The notes: a model not told the origin generated them from the letters alone. Shown: positions 24,933-34,412, counted from the first letter of the stretch. The stretch is 64,000 bases of DNA from DTBU01 sp964568845 (GCA_964568845.1 CAZMSC010000003.1:1-64000), one strand, 5' to 3'. Numbers and translations: made by a program.

Positions 24933-25757
24933 ATGGTTCATAACCAAGAGTTTATCGAGAAAGTCAGAGACGTCGTTAGAGGATTTAGAGACGTTAAACT
25001 GGCTTACCTATATGGTAGTTACGCTTGGGGTAGTCCAGGACCTACAAGCGACATCGATATAGCAGTGGTGGTTTCGAATAGGGCGGTAATTCCAACGTTA
25101 GCCGCGGAGATAGCTAAAGCCCTAGGTGTCCCCGAGGATAAGGTTTCGATAGTGGATGTAGATCTGCTTGATGAGGCTTTGAGGCTTAAGATAATTGCAC
25201 ATGGTATTAAGCTTGTAGACAGAGGATTTGATGTAAATGTTCTTCTTCCGAGAGCGTTTGAGCTCGTTGAGGTATTTGAAGATGAGAGGTTTTCTTCAAT
25301 CTCATGGCTACGCGGCAACCCGGTGGATTTAGAGGTGGTAAGGAATATAGCGGCTGCTATCTTGGAGGATTCTAGGGATTTGAAGGAGTTGCTAGATATA
25401 GGCTTTGAAAGGGTTGTAGGTGATAAGCATGTTAGGAAATCGTTTGAGAGGACTTTTTATACTTTGATAGAGTCTATGATTGATATGCTTAGGCATGTAG
25501 TAGCTGGGTTGAGCCTCGGCGTAGCATCCTACTACAGAGACTATATCGATATATGTTTGAGGAATAACGTCATAAGTATGAATGTAGCCGAAAGAGTTTT
25601 AAGGCTTATACCAGTCAGACATGCATTGGCTCATAGGTATAGAAGATTAAACTATGAGGAGCTGTGGAAAGAGGCTGAAGAAGCCTACAATACCGCAAAA
25701 ATACTGGTGACAGAAGTCAGAGAATACCTTAAGATGGAGTTAAAGATAGAGCTTTAA
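24933..25757 (+). CDS. MntA-HepT type nucleotidyltransferase-HEPN fusion
   Basis: 274 residues from ATG 24933 (GGGGAG just upstream). N-terminal minimal nucleotidyltransferase with G28-S29 and D40-x-D42 in GSYAWGSPGPTSDIDIAV (residues 28-45). C-terminal helical HEPN/DUF86 domain (about 130-274) with R229-x4-H234-x-Y236 (RHALAHRY), the HepT RNase active site and the Tyr that MntA AMPylates. In known type VII systems these are two proteins: HepT is the toxin, MntA the antitoxin. Here both are on one chain, joined by a linker at about 98-128. Inferred: cis-neutralised toxin or a repurposed regulator. Adjacent spacer DNA looks decayed. Confidence 0.85.
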   Translation: MVHNQEFIEKVRDVVRGFRDVKLAYLYGSYAWGSPGPTSDIDIAVVVSNRAVIPTLAAEIAKALGVPEDKVSIVDVDLLDEALRLKIIAHGIKLVDRGFDVNVLLPRAFELVEVFEDERFSSISWLRGNPVDLEVVRNIAAAILEDSRDLKELLDIGFERVVGDKHVRKSFERTFYTLIESMIDMLRHVVAGLSLGVASYYRDYIDICLRNNVISMNVAERVLRLIPVRHALAHRYRRLNYEELWKEAEEAYNTAKILVTEVREYLKMELKIEL

Positions 25758-25855
25758 CACGCTGTTTAAGAAAACCCAAGCAATACCATCAACTATTAAA
25801 AATTGAAGTAGTCTGGTAGATGAATTGGGAAGATTTTACTTTACACTGCTTTTCG

Positions 25856-26938
25856 CTAACTTGAATCTAACGGAGCCGCGGCGAGCAAAGCCCACTGTTC
25901 AATCCACCCGTCGCCCTGATAGTCAATAGTCCTCTGCGGCTCTATCACTATCCATTTTCCCTCTTTAAGACCTAGGTTTGTTAGATCTGAAAAGTAATGG
26001 TAGGGGAACCCCGTTAACTCTTCCAAACACACTAGAACCATAGCATGGTATTCGCCGTTTTCATTGGTGAAAAAACCTATGGCTGAATCTATACCTTCAG
26101 CCTCAAAAAGAGCCGCTACTAGGATGGAGAAGTCATCGCAATCCCCAGACCCATATGTTAAAGTTTCAACGGGAGCTAGAAAAATATCATTAACATCGTT
26201 CTCATAGTGAAAATACTGGTTGACGAAGGCCAACGTCTTCTTAATTTTCTCAGTAGGCGTGTCGTAAGTTTTGACGTCTATTAAAGCAACAACCTGGTCT
26301 ATCTTCCTCTTAGCTGTATCGTAGCTATGCTCTCCAACAGTTTCATAGTAGCTCTTTTCTAAATCAGGCCAGTATGGGAGACCCAAGTCGTGCAAGGCCA
26401 ATTTAGCGGCGAAATCGGCTTTCATCTGCCAGTAGCTTTCCGTATAAGTCGAAGGCCAATGTTTAACGCCTATAAAGCCCAATTCCTGCCTCAAGTAGTC
26501 GTAGTAGGATTCTAGGCTGTTACCTATCTTTAGAGCCTTCTCCACTTTGAAATCTCTTTGAAGGCTGTTATAGGATTTCGTGAGAGAGTTGAAACTGCTC
26601 TGTAGATTTTGATAATTTACCTGCAGCGTAACATATCTTCCATTTAAATCTTCATATTTTGAGTATAATGCAACGTAATTTCTACTTAAATTCTCATATT
26701 GAGTTAAAAGCTCAAAGTAACGTGCATATAAAATGTTAAAAGAACTATTCAATTTGTTGTAATTGGTTTGAAGCGTATCTACCTGTTTTTCCAAAAAATT
26801 CTTTTCATAGTTAAGAGCGGTTATTTGATTTTGCAGATTTACATATGTTAAAACGTTTAAAACAACAAGTATAACAACTAAGACGGAAAGCCCTATCAAC
26901 CTACCCTTCTCCACAGCTTTCTTTTGCAAATCTACCAT
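25856..26938 (-). CDS. Membrane-anchored coiled-coil transglutaminase-like protein
   Basis: 360 residues. N-terminal signal anchor (about 14-32), long Asn/Tyr/Leu-rich coiled coil (about 34-135) and a transglutaminase-like cysteine-protease-fold domain (about 200-345). Catalytic triad candidates are Cys267 in GSGDCDDF, His in EYHAMV and Asp/Glu in WIVIEPQ. Likely exported and exposed on the cell surface. Such archaeal proteins are thought to act as peptidases or cross-linkers in the envelope; substrate unknown. Single gene. Confidence 0.85.
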   Translation of the reverse strand: MVDLQKKAVEKGRLIGLSVLVVILVVLNVLTYVNLQNQITALNYEKNFLEKQVDTLQTNYNKLNSSFNILYARYFELLTQYENLSRNYVALYSKYEDLNGRYVTLQVNYQNLQSSFNSLTKSYNSLQRDFKVEKALKIGNSLESYYDYLRQELGFIGVKHWPSTYTESYWQMKADFAAKLALHDLGLPYWPDLEKSYYETVGEHSYDTAKRKIDQVVALIDVKTYDTPTEKIKKTLAFVNQYFHYENDVNDIFLAPVETLTYGSGDCDDFSILVAALFEAEGIDSAIGFFTNENGEYHAMVLVCLEELTGFPYHYFSDLTNLGLKEGKWIVIEPQRTIDYQGDGWIEQWALLAAAPLDSS

Positions 26939-27350
26939 TTTACCACAAATACTACTAACGTGTAGATAATTTATAAGGTTTCACAAGTCTAGAGACTACA
27001 AGCAGAGCCTTTAAATCATATGGAGGAGATATCGATCATACCAATCGTCCATGTTTAGAACGTTTTTAAACGATGGTGGAAGAGAAGACGAATGGTCCTT
27101 CCAGCAAAACAGACGCCCTGCGAAAGGCTGGTGGAACCCTCATCTATAAGACTCCAAAAGAAGAGGGAATAGCATATGGAGAATACAACGAAGAGTTTAA
27201 ACATGCACAGCTACTATAAACCATTTAAAAAACCAAGGGAGGATAGCCGACGACTTTAAATCATATTCCGAAGACTAAACAGAACGGTTTACTGTTAGAA
27301 GTGATCATAGCTGGGTATTTTTATTTTAGCCGATTTCTATTACGCTTGGA
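26939..27350. other. Intergenic region with a small ORF
   Basis: About 410 bases. A 48-codon plus-strand frame at 27073-27219 (MVEEKTNGPSSKTDALRK...) has plausible composition but no ribosome binding site and no recognised family. The remainder is AT-rich with several TTTAAA motifs. Confidence 0.35.
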
Positions 27351-27364
27351 GAAACCTTTATAAG
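27351..27364 (+). promoter_or_regulatory. BRE/TATA promoter of nadA
   Basis: gaaacctttataag is a good archaeal BRE plus TATA match, 52-65 bases upstream of the nadA ATG. GAGAGGCGG (27401-27409) is the ribosome binding site, so a short leader is expected. Confidence 0.65.
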
Positions 27365-27415
27365 CCGTTTTTTAGAATGAAAACTAATAACGGTGTTATT
27401 GAGAGGCGGTAAACA

Positions 27416-28339
27416 ATGTCGCTCTCTGAGCTTCAGAAGAAGGTTCTTCAGTTGAAGGAGAGGGAGAAGGCTTTGATTTTAGCTCATAATTATCAGCGTC
27501 CGGAGGTTCAGGAGGTGGCGGATTTTGTTGGAGATTCTCTACAGCTTTGCCTTACGGCGGCTAAGGTTGAAGATGTTAAGTATATAGTTTTCTGCGGTGT
27601 TGATTTTATGGCTGAAACGGCGTCTATTTTAAACCCGGATAAGTTGGTTATAATACCTGATGTTGAGGCTAAATGTCCTATGGCTGCTCAGCTTCCGGCA
27701 GAGCTGGTGGTGGAGGCTAGAAGGAGTTATCCGGATGCAGAGGTCATGCTTTATGTTAACACGTTGGCTGAGGCTAAAGCTGAGGCAGATGTCATATGTA
27801 CATCTTCGAACGCTTCAAATATAGCGGGTAAACTCAGCTCCACTAGAATCCTATTCGGACCTGACCGTAATTTAGCACTGTATACGGCTAAACACTGCCC
27901 TGGTAAAGAGATAATTCCAATACCTGAAGACGGCTATTGTATTGTACATAAAATGTTCCGGGTAGAAGATATTCTCAATATTAAGAGAGAATATCCAGAC
28001 GCCGAACTACTGGCGCATCCAGAATGCGACCCAGAGGTTCAAGATTTAGCAGACTTCGTCGGCAGTACAGAGCAGATGTGTAAGAGGTGTCTCGAATCGG
28101 CTTCGAAGAAGTTTATAATTGCGACTGAAATCGGCTTGGTAGACCGCTTGAAAAGAGAACTACCAGGTAAGGAGTATATCCCTGCAGTCAAAAACGCCGT
28201 ATGCCACAACATGAAACTTCACACACTTGAAAAAGTCTACCACGTCCTTGAGAAGAAGAAGCCCATCGTCAGAGTCCCAGATCCCATCGCTGAGAAATCG
28301 AGGATTGCAATAGAAAGAATGCTGAAACTTTCAAAGTGA
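27416..28339 (+). CDS. nadA: Quinolinate synthase
   Basis: 307 residues. Condenses iminoaspartate with dihydroxyacetone phosphate to quinolinate in NAD synthesis, using a 4Fe-4S cluster. Family segments: LAHNYQRPEVQEVADFVGDSL near the start, KCPMAAQ, CTSSNA, LLAHPECDPEV and NAVCHNMK near residue 267. The cluster Cys are expected in KCPM, HPEC/MCKRC and VCHN. Ends in TGA. No nadB or nadC is adjacent. Confidence 0.95.
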   Translation: MSLSELQKKVLQLKEREKALILAHNYQRPEVQEVADFVGDSLQLCLTAAKVEDVKYIVFCGVDFMAETASILNPDKLVIIPDVEAKCPMAAQLPAELVVEARRSYPDAEVMLYVNTLAEAKAEADVICTSSNASNIAGKLSSTRILFGPDRNLALYTAKHCPGKEIIPIPEDGYCIVHKMFRVEDILNIKREYPDAELLAHPECDPEVQDLADFVGSTEQMCKRCLESASKKFIIATEIGLVDRLKRELPGKEYIPAVKNAVCHNMKLHTLEKVYHVLEKKKPIVRVPDPIAEKSRIAIERMLKLSK

Positions 28340-28499
28340 TCTATTCCCACATTAACGAATATGTATAATTTCCATAGCCGCTAGTCTATCACATCGGCGA
28401 TTTGCGTTTTACCTACTCGATGTTTCAGTTGTAAATGGTTCTCATCCTTCTAGAAAGATTAGGACCACGTTTAAAACTTCTATTCAACCCATGTATGTA

Positions 28500-28913
28500 T
28501 TATCCTATTACCCATTTAACACTTTTCTCAGTATACTCCTTCTTCCAGATTGGGACTTCACGTTTTATCCTATCGACTAGTTCAGTTAGAGCTTTATACG
28601 CTTCATCCCGATGCTTAGATGCAACTAGGACATACATTATGTCTTCTCCGGCTAGAACGTCTCCAAGCCTATGCTCAGCAACGACATCTATCAGCCCGTA
28701 TTTCTTCTTAACGTCTTCCACGACCTCCTCCAGAACCTTATGGGCTAAAGTCTCATGCGCCTCGTAACAGAGCTTCAACACCTTCCCATCGTCGCTGACA
28801 GCTCGGACAACCCCTATGAATATGGCTACGGCTCCCACTTCATCCGAAGACCCTTTTAAATACTCTACTAGAGATGGAAGTGGGTCTAGCTTACGGTCTA
28901 CTTTAACCTTCAA
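28500..28913 (-). CDS. moaE: Molybdopterin synthase catalytic subunit MoaE
   Basis: 137 residues from TTG 28913, which directly follows the moaD stop. Family segments: GAVAIFIGVVRAVSDDGKVLKLCYEAHETLA, the EHRLGDVLAGEDIMYVLVASKHRDEAYKA stretch and a C-terminal VPIWKKE with the catalytic Lys. With MoaD it inserts two sulfurs into precursor Z to form molybdopterin (or the tungsten cofactor). Longer upstream starts would overlap moaD and are not needed. Confidence 0.92.
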   Translation of the reverse strand: MKVKVDRKLDPLPSLVEYLKGSSDEVGAVAIFIGVVRAVSDDGKVLKLCYEAHETLAHKVLEEVVEDVKKKYGLIDVVAEHRLGDVLAGEDIMYVLVASKHRDEAYKALTELVDRIKREVPIWKKEYTEKSVKWVIG

Positions 28914-28914
28914 T

Positions 28915-29199
28915 TTAACCACCTGAGGGGGCTGGCATGAAATCCACCACATCGTTTTCACGTAATTTAAGTTCCTGGATGCTCGACTGGTGGATAATAG
29001 TGTTATTGACGGCTACTATTAAACCGCGTCTTAAAGTTCCATCTTCTAAAAATATCCTATCAGCTTTCCCACCAAGTACCGCTTTAAGACTGTTTTTAAG
29101 CGCGTTGAACGATTGGTCGTTTAAATGCACGGTAACCTCTCCAACACCAATATCTTCTCTTAAACTAGCGTAAAACCTCACTTTAACCTGAACCATCAA
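28915..29199 (-). CDS. moaD: MoaD, molybdopterin synthase sulfur carrier (copy D)
   Basis: 94 residues ending FMPAPSGG. Beta-grasp sulfur carrier whose C-terminal Gly is adenylated and thiocarboxylated, then docks with MoaE. It is one base upstream of moaE, making this pair the dedicated molybdopterin synthase. The E1 for its activation is probably the MoeB-like protein at 21.6-22.3 kb. Confidence 0.9.
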   Translation of the reverse strand: MMVQVKVRFYASLREDIGVGEVTVHLNDQSFNALKNSLKAVLGGKADRIFLEDGTLRRGLIVAVNNTIIHQSSIQELKLRENDVVDFMPAPSGG

Positions 29200-29294
29200 C
29201 CTTCAGTTAAAGGCTAGTAGTAACCTAAATATATAGTCTCCCCTAGATTAAAATAAGCTTAAATTTATGAGTAATTAAATTAACAGCGACCAAT

Positions 29295-29807
29295 ATGAGC
29301 AATCTTCAAGAAGATTTGAAAAGACTCTGTGGTATTGCTTTAGAGCTTGGAGCTGAAGAGGCTAGAATCATTAAAGCTGAGGATGTTGTGGTGGCAGACT
29401 GGGTCCGTCTCAAATGCCAGTATGGCTGCGATGGATATGGTAAAAGCCTCACATGTCCACCATACTCTCCAACACCTGATCAAACGAGGAAAATACTTTC
29501 ATGCTATAAGTACGCGATCCTAGTGCGTTTTCCACCGGATTCAGAAATTCACAGAGCTATGGCTAAACTCGAAAGGGAGGCCTTCCTATCAGGATACTAC
29601 TCGGCCTTCGCCATGGTTGCAGGTCCATGTCCGTTATGCGATGAGTGTAGCTTAGACTATTGCCGTAACCCTGAGTTGGCTAGACCATCTATGGAGGCCT
29701 GTGGGATAGACGTCTACTCAACCGCTAGAAGAGCCGGCTTCAATATCCACGTGCTTCGCAACCGCGATGAAAAACCCACCTACTACGCCCTACTCCTACT
29801 AATATAA
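29295..29807 (+). CDS. DUF2284 metal-binding protein
   Basis: 170 residues, Cys-rich. Family pattern: VRLKCQYGCDGYGKSLTCPPYSPTPD near residues 32-60 and CPLCDECSLDYCRNPELARPSMEACGIDVYSTARRAGF near 113-152. At least eight Cys are arranged for one or two Fe-S clusters. Predicted metal-binding protein of unknown reaction, common in anaerobic archaea. Single gene with an AT-rich promoter region. Confidence 0.88.
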   Translation: MSNLQEDLKRLCGIALELGAEEARIIKAEDVVVADWVRLKCQYGCDGYGKSLTCPPYSPTPDQTRKILSCYKYAILVRFPPDSEIHRAMAKLEREAFLSGYYSAFAMVAGPCPLCDECSLDYCRNPELARPSMEACGIDVYSTARRAGFNIHVLRNRDEKPTYYALLLLI

Positions 29808-29940
29808 CATCCGGACAGACATTGCACGTTTAAACCTTTAGGCTATTTTTAGACGGCGTTTAACATTACTTCGATCTTCATCGTAGACGTTTAAACAATT
29901 AACCTTATAGATAGAGACAGATCAAATGTAGATTGGGGAT

Positions 29941-32130
29941 GTGTCTTTGCGGATACCTGAAAGTGTAAGACCCGTCTATTTGGATCCAAGTCAACCAATT
30001 GATAAGAGAGTTGAAGACCTCCTCAGCAGGATGACAGTTGAAGAAAAAATTGGACAGTTATGCCAGTATAGCGGTTTTACGGGCGAATATGAGAAGATGA
30101 TCATTGAAGGAAGGATTGGGTCTCTTCTAAACGTTTTCGGGGCTGAAGAAACCAATAGAATTCAGAAGATAGCTGTTGAGGAGACGAGGCTCGGCATACC
30201 TTTGATGTTCGGTTTAGATGTCTTACACGGTTATAAAACGATATTCCCAATACCTTTAGGATTGGCGAGCACGTGGGATCCAGACGCCGTCAAGAAAGCG
30301 GCTTCAATATCAGCTGCCGAAGCTGCTGCTGGAGGGATTCATTGGACCTTCGCACCCATGGTTGATATTGCGAGAGACCCAAGGTGGGGTAGGATAGCTG
30401 AAGGAGCCGGTGAAGACCCACACCTGGGATCCGTCATGGCTAAAGCCCTCGTAGAGGGTTTTCAGGGAAGAGATTTTTCAGGTTTAAATAATATAGTTGC
30501 ATGTCCGAAGCATTACGTGGCTTATGGTGGTGCTGAAGGAGGGAGAGACTACAATACTGTAGACGTATCTGAGCGGACGCTTAGAGAGGTATACCTGCCT
30601 CCTTTCAAAGCGGCTGTTAAAGCTGGCGCTGGAACGATAATGAGCGCGTTTAACGATTTAAACGGAATACCTGCTTCAGCCAACCCATTTACACTTAGAA
30701 CGATCCTCCGCGGCGAGTGGGGCTTTGAAGGGTTTGTCGTAAGCGATTGGAATGCTATAGGCGAGCTCATAAACCATGGAGTGGCCGGAGACGTATTTGA
30801 AGCTGCGGAGAAGGCTTTGAAGGCCGGTGTAGATATGGATATGCAGGGAGATGTCTACCGTAGAGCTCTCCTCCAGCTAGTTAAAGACGGCAGGGTGTCT
30901 GAAGATATGATAAATGAAGCAGTTGGACGTATACTTAAAATCAAATTTAGACTCGGTCTATTCGAACACCCGTATGTTGACGTAGAACGCGCAAAGCGCG
31001 TAGTAAAGTGTAGAGAGCATGTTGAAGCCGCTCTTGAAACAGCTAGAAAATCCATTGTCTTACTGAAGAACGATGGAGCTGTTCTACCGCTAAGTAGAAG
31101 TATAGAGTCTATCGCAGTCGTAGGTCCTTTAGCCGATGATAAAGAGGCGCCACTAGGACCATGGTCTTGCTTAGGCGACCCGAGGGACGTTGTTACGGTA
31201 CTCGAAGGGATTAAAAGTAGGGTTTCATCTGAAACCAGAATCCTATATGCTAAGGGCTGTGACGTAGACGGCGCATCTACCGAAGGCTTTAAAGAAGCCG
31301 TCGAAGCGGCTAAGAAGTGTAAAGTGGCGATCGTAGTCGTCGGTGAGAGTAGAGATATGAGCGGTGAAGCGGCCTGTAGAGCCTTTCTAAACCTCCCCGG
31401 GGTTCAAGAGGAGCTTGTTAAAGCAGTATACGAGACAGGAGTCCCAACAGTTGAGGTTTTGATGAACGGTAGACCCTTATCGATACCGTGGTCTGCTGAA
31501 CACATACCCGCCATTGTGGAGGCATGGTTCCCAGGTATTCAAGCAGGCTACGCTATAGCAGATGTACTCTTCGGAAACTATAACCCCGGTGGTAAGCTTC
31601 CGGTGACGTTTCCACGAACCGTTGGGCAAGTACCCATATACTACAACCATAAGAACACTGGAAGGCCTCCATCCTCAGATAGATGGACGTCGAAGTACTT
31701 AGATATCCCATACACACCGCTTTTCCCATTTGGACACGGCTTAAGCTATACAAAGTTCGAATACAGCGAATTGGATATTTCACCAAGAGAAGTGACGTCT
31801 AAGGATGCTGTTAAAATCAAACTTAAGGTGAAGAATGTCGGTCACCGTGAAGGTGATGAAGTTGTACAACTGTATATAAGCGATCCTGTTGCAAGCGTAA
31901 CTAGACCAGTTAAAGAACTTAAAGGGTTTAAACGCATCACGTTAAAACCCGGCGAAGAAAGAACCGCAGAATTCACGTTAACACTGGAGATGCTGTCGTT
32001 TCTAAACCATGAGATGAAGCGCGTCGTAGAACCGGGACTGTTCAAAGTCATGGTTGGCTCCTCTTCAGAAGACATACGGCTAACTGGAACATTTACCGTT
32101 AAGAACTCAGTAGAGTTTCCTTGGAAGTGA
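29941..32130 (+). CDS. Glycoside hydrolase family 3 (beta-glucosidase/xylosidase)
   Basis: 729 residues with the three GH3 domains: TIM barrel (about 1-340), alpha/beta sandwich (about 370-580) and C-terminal fibronectin III-like domain (about 630-715). The catalytic nucleophile is Asp269 in FVVSDWN; the barrel has the typical KHYVAYGG and GRIAEGAGEDP motifs. There is no signal peptide, so it acts in the cytoplasm on imported oligosaccharides. GTG start at 29941, TGA stop. Exact sugar specificity cannot be read from sequence. Confidence 0.93.
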   Translation: MSLRIPESVRPVYLDPSQPIDKRVEDLLSRMTVEEKIGQLCQYSGFTGEYEKMIIEGRIGSLLNVFGAEETNRIQKIAVEETRLGIPLMFGLDVLHGYKTIFPIPLGLASTWDPDAVKKAASISAAEAAAGGIHWTFAPMVDIARDPRWGRIAEGAGEDPHLGSVMAKALVEGFQGRDFSGLNNIVACPKHYVAYGGAEGGRDYNTVDVSERTLREVYLPPFKAAVKAGAGTIMSAFNDLNGIPASANPFTLRTILRGEWGFEGFVVSDWNAIGELINHGVAGDVFEAAEKALKAGVDMDMQGDVYRRALLQLVKDGRVSEDMINEAVGRILKIKFRLGLFEHPYVDVERAKRVVKCREHVEAALETARKSIVLLKNDGAVLPLSRSIESIAVVGPLADDKEAPLGPWSCLGDPRDVVTVLEGIKSRVSSETRILYAKGCDVDGASTEGFKEAVEAAKKCKVAIVVVGESRDMSGEAACRAFLNLPGVQEELVKAVYETGVPTVEVLMNGRPLSIPWSAEHIPAIVEAWFPGIQAGYAIADVLFGNYNPGGKLPVTFPRTVGQVPIYYNHKNTGRPPSSDRWTSKYLDIPYTPLFPFGHGLSYTKFEYSELDISPREVTSKDAVKIKLKVKNVGHREGDEVVQLYISDPVASVTRPVKELKGFKRITLKPGEERTAEFTLTLEMLSFLNHEMKRVVEPGLFKVMVGSSSEDIRLTGTFTVKNSVEFPWK

Positions 32131-32154
32131 GGAAAGCGTAGATTGATGGTGTAG

Positions 32155-32229
32155 TGCGGCTGGCGGGATTTGAACCCGCGATCTGGGGCTTGGGGGGCCC
32201 CAATCCTAACCAGACTAGACCACAGCCGC
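32155..32229 (-). tRNA. tRNA-Gly(CCC)
   Basis: Acceptor GCGGCTG/CAGCCGC, discriminator A, T arm GCGGG-TTCAAAT-CCCGC, D arm GTCTAGTCTGGTTAGGAT. Anticodon stem GGGGC/GCCCC with loop CCCCCAA, giving anticodon CCC. Position 33 is C instead of the near-universal U. CCA not encoded. No intron. The opposite-strand GH3 gene ends 24 bases away; a TATA-like attaataaac is at 32261-32270. Confidence 0.9.
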
Positions 32230-32321
32230 AACCTCTACTAAGTTTAGAATAGAAGGAGAGGTTTATTAATTTTTAACTCTTAAGCTTAAGGCGTTCCTCT
32301 AGTCTTTTAACGATCAGTTAA

Positions 32322-32843
32322 TCAAAGTGTCAGACGTATAAGGGGGAAGTTGTCTTTCTGACGTAAAATTTTAAAGCCATGTCTCAGGTAGAAGGCTAAT
32401 GGACCAGACGGGTTGTTTTCAGAGTCTGTCCGCGCGAAGGTTTCCACGGCTTTAAAGCCTCTCTTGCTGATTTCTTTTAAGAGCTCTTCAAGCATGACTG
32501 TTCCACGTCCTTTCCTCCGCTGGTCTTTCTCCGTTATGTAGAGACATGCGATGAATACGGCGTCTTCACTTGGAGGACCTGAAACATAGCTATTTACACG
32601 TGGAAAATACTTTGCTGGTGCATACTGCATAAAACCTATCGCAACACCATTAAGACAGGCTATTTTAACGCAGTTTCCAAAAGCCTTCTCTACGACGCTG
32701 AGCCATCTTAGCTTCTCTTTTTCCACATGATTTTTAGACGCCTCATGTTGTAATTCGCCGTTCGTCTGCCAGTAGAGGCAGAACCTGCACGACGCAGGAA
32801 CAGCTGGAAAGTTATGAATACTGATATTTTCAAAACTTAACAA
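32322..32843 (-). CDS. GNAT-family N-acetyltransferase
   Basis: 173 residues. The acetyl-CoA motif A is DQRRKGRGTVMLEELL at about 105-120 (Q/R-x-x-G-x-G/A type), preceded by a beta strand IACLYITE. The N-terminus carries a CRFCLYWQ motif, seen in some archaeal/bacterial GNAT proteins and possibly metal-binding. Substrate unknown. Located between tRNA-Gly and argH with no coupling visible. Confidence 0.85.
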   Translation of the reverse strand: MLSFENISIHNFPAVPASCRFCLYWQTNGELQHEASKNHVEKEKLRWLSVVEKAFGNCVKIACLNGVAIGFMQYAPAKYFPRVNSYVSGPPSEDAVFIACLYITEKDQRRKGRGTVMLEELLKEISKRGFKAVETFARTDSENNPSGPLAFYLRHGFKILRQKDNFPLIRLTL

Positions 32844-32903
32844 GTTCTCACATTCTCATGCTCTATGTATTTATGCTTTACGACTTAAGTTTAAGAACCA
32901 TTT

Positions 32904-34412
32904 CTAAGATCTCTCCATAGCCATTTTCCCCACAATCTCCATAGCGTTTTTCAGACTTTTTTCAACCCCTGCTTCCCTATCTTCTAAACGCTTGATCTCG
33001 TTTTCCAACATCTTTAACGTATTCTCTCTATATTCGAGAGCTTCTTTAACTATACTTGGACTGGGGCCTCCTATAACCCTCCTAACATCCACGAACTTTT
33101 CTGGGTCTAATGCATTCTTAACTTCTTCATCTGTCAATTCTAATGGCTTACCGTAGACTTTCATTGAAACCTCGTTCAGAAGCCTACTGTCTATTTCATC
33201 CGGTTTAAGCCTTCTTTTTAGAGCTTCAAGCACCAATGCTCCAACTACCGTATGTGCAGTTCTAAAGGCCAACCCCTTTTTCCTCACCAGGAGGTCTGCA
33301 AGCTCTGTTGCTGTTGAAAAGCCTTCGAGTACACTTTTCCTCATAACTTCCCTATTGAATACGGCCTTCTCCAAGGCTCCAGATATTATTTTAAGCATGT
33401 ATTTAACGGTTTCAATGGAATCCCACAGTCTTGGAGTAACCTCCTGCATATCTCTATTGTAGGTTAGAGGTAGGGCTTTAAGCATGGTTAAAGCCCCCAT
33501 GAGGTTTCCGTAGATTCTACCGGCTTTAGCTCTAGTTATCTCCATCGTATCCGGGTTCTTCTTCTGAGGCATTATGCTACTAGTTGACGAGTATTCATCT
33601 GGAAGCTCTACAAATTTAAACTCCGAACTACTCCATAAGACTAACTCCTCAGCTATACGGCTTAAATTCGTCGCCAATATAGCTATGCTGGATAGTGCTT
33701 CAAGAATGAAATCTCTGCTCGCAACAGCATCCATAGAGTTTTCAACGAGCCCATCGAAGCCTAGAAGCTCAGCAGTCCTAAAACGGTTTATTGGAAAACC
33801 CGTCGTAGCTAGAGCGCATGCACCGAGGGGTGACCTGTTAACCCTCTTATAGACGTCTAGCAACCTCTCAAAGTCTCTGGTGAGGGCATCAAAGTGGGCC
33901 GTGAGGTGGTGGGCTAGGGTAACTGGTTGAGCATGCTGAGTGTGCGTATAGCCCGGCATAATCGTATTCAATTCTTCCAGGCTCCTGGTGTGTAATACTC
34001 TCAACAGGTTTAAAAGCTCTTTAAGTATTTCTACAACTTGGCTTCTAACAGTCAACCTTAGACACGTTGCAACCTCATCGTTTCTAGACCTGGCTGTATG
34101 CATTCTACCTCCGACGCTTTCACCGAGCTTCTCTATAACTCTAGATTCTATAGCCACGTGGATGTCTTCAAATGGACCCTTTACAAGCTCTTCATAGCCT
34201 AGACGCTCGATTTCCTCAAGCGCTTTGAGGATCGCTAAACCCTCTTCAGGTTTAATCACACCCTGTTCAGCAAGCATTATTACGTGGGCTTTATCAACCA
34301 TTACGTCCGATTTGAATAGCCATCTATCTGCCTCAAGAGAGCTCGTATAGGCATCTACTTCCGGAGGTTTAAGTCCTTTTAACCGTCCTCTTCTTAAGAT
34401 GTCTTGACTCAT
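32904..34412 (-). CDS. argH: Argininosuccinate lyase
   Basis: 502 residues, fumarase/aspartase superfamily. Signature SSIMPQKKNPD near residues 278-288, with TARSRNDEV and TVYNRDMQE-like segments typical of ArgH. Splits argininosuccinate into arginine and fumarate, the last arginine step. Divergent from argG across 154 bases, so both promoters lie in the shared spacer. Confidence 0.95.
   Translation of the reverse strand: MSQDILRRGRLKGLKPPEVDAYTSSLEADRWLFKSDVMVDKAHVIMLAEQGVIKPEEGLAILKALEEIERLGYEELVKGPFEDIHVAIESRVIEKLGESVGGRMHTARSRNDEVATCLRLTVRSQVVEILKELLNLLRVLHTRSLEELNTIMPGYTHTQHAQPVTLAHHLTAHFDALTRDFERLLDVYKRVNRSPLGACALATTGFPINRFRTAELLGFDGLVENSMDAVASRDFILEALSSIAILATNLSRIAEELVLWSSSEFKFVELPDEYSSTSSIMPQKKNPDTMEITRAKAGRIYGNLMGALTMLKALPLTYNRDMQEVTPRLWDSIETVKYMLKIISGALEKAVFNREVMRKSVLEGFSTATELADLLVRKKGLAFRTAHTVVGALVLEALKRRLKPDEIDSRLLNEVSMKVYGKPLELTDEEVKNALDPEKFVDVRRVIGGPSPSIVKEALEYRENTLKMLENEIKRLEDREAGVEKSLKNAMEIVGKMAMERS

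Noticed and set aside
26939..27350. Functional gene in the spacer (48-codon ORF at 27073-27219)
   Set aside because: No ribosome binding site or recognisable family; kept only as a note in the spacer entry.
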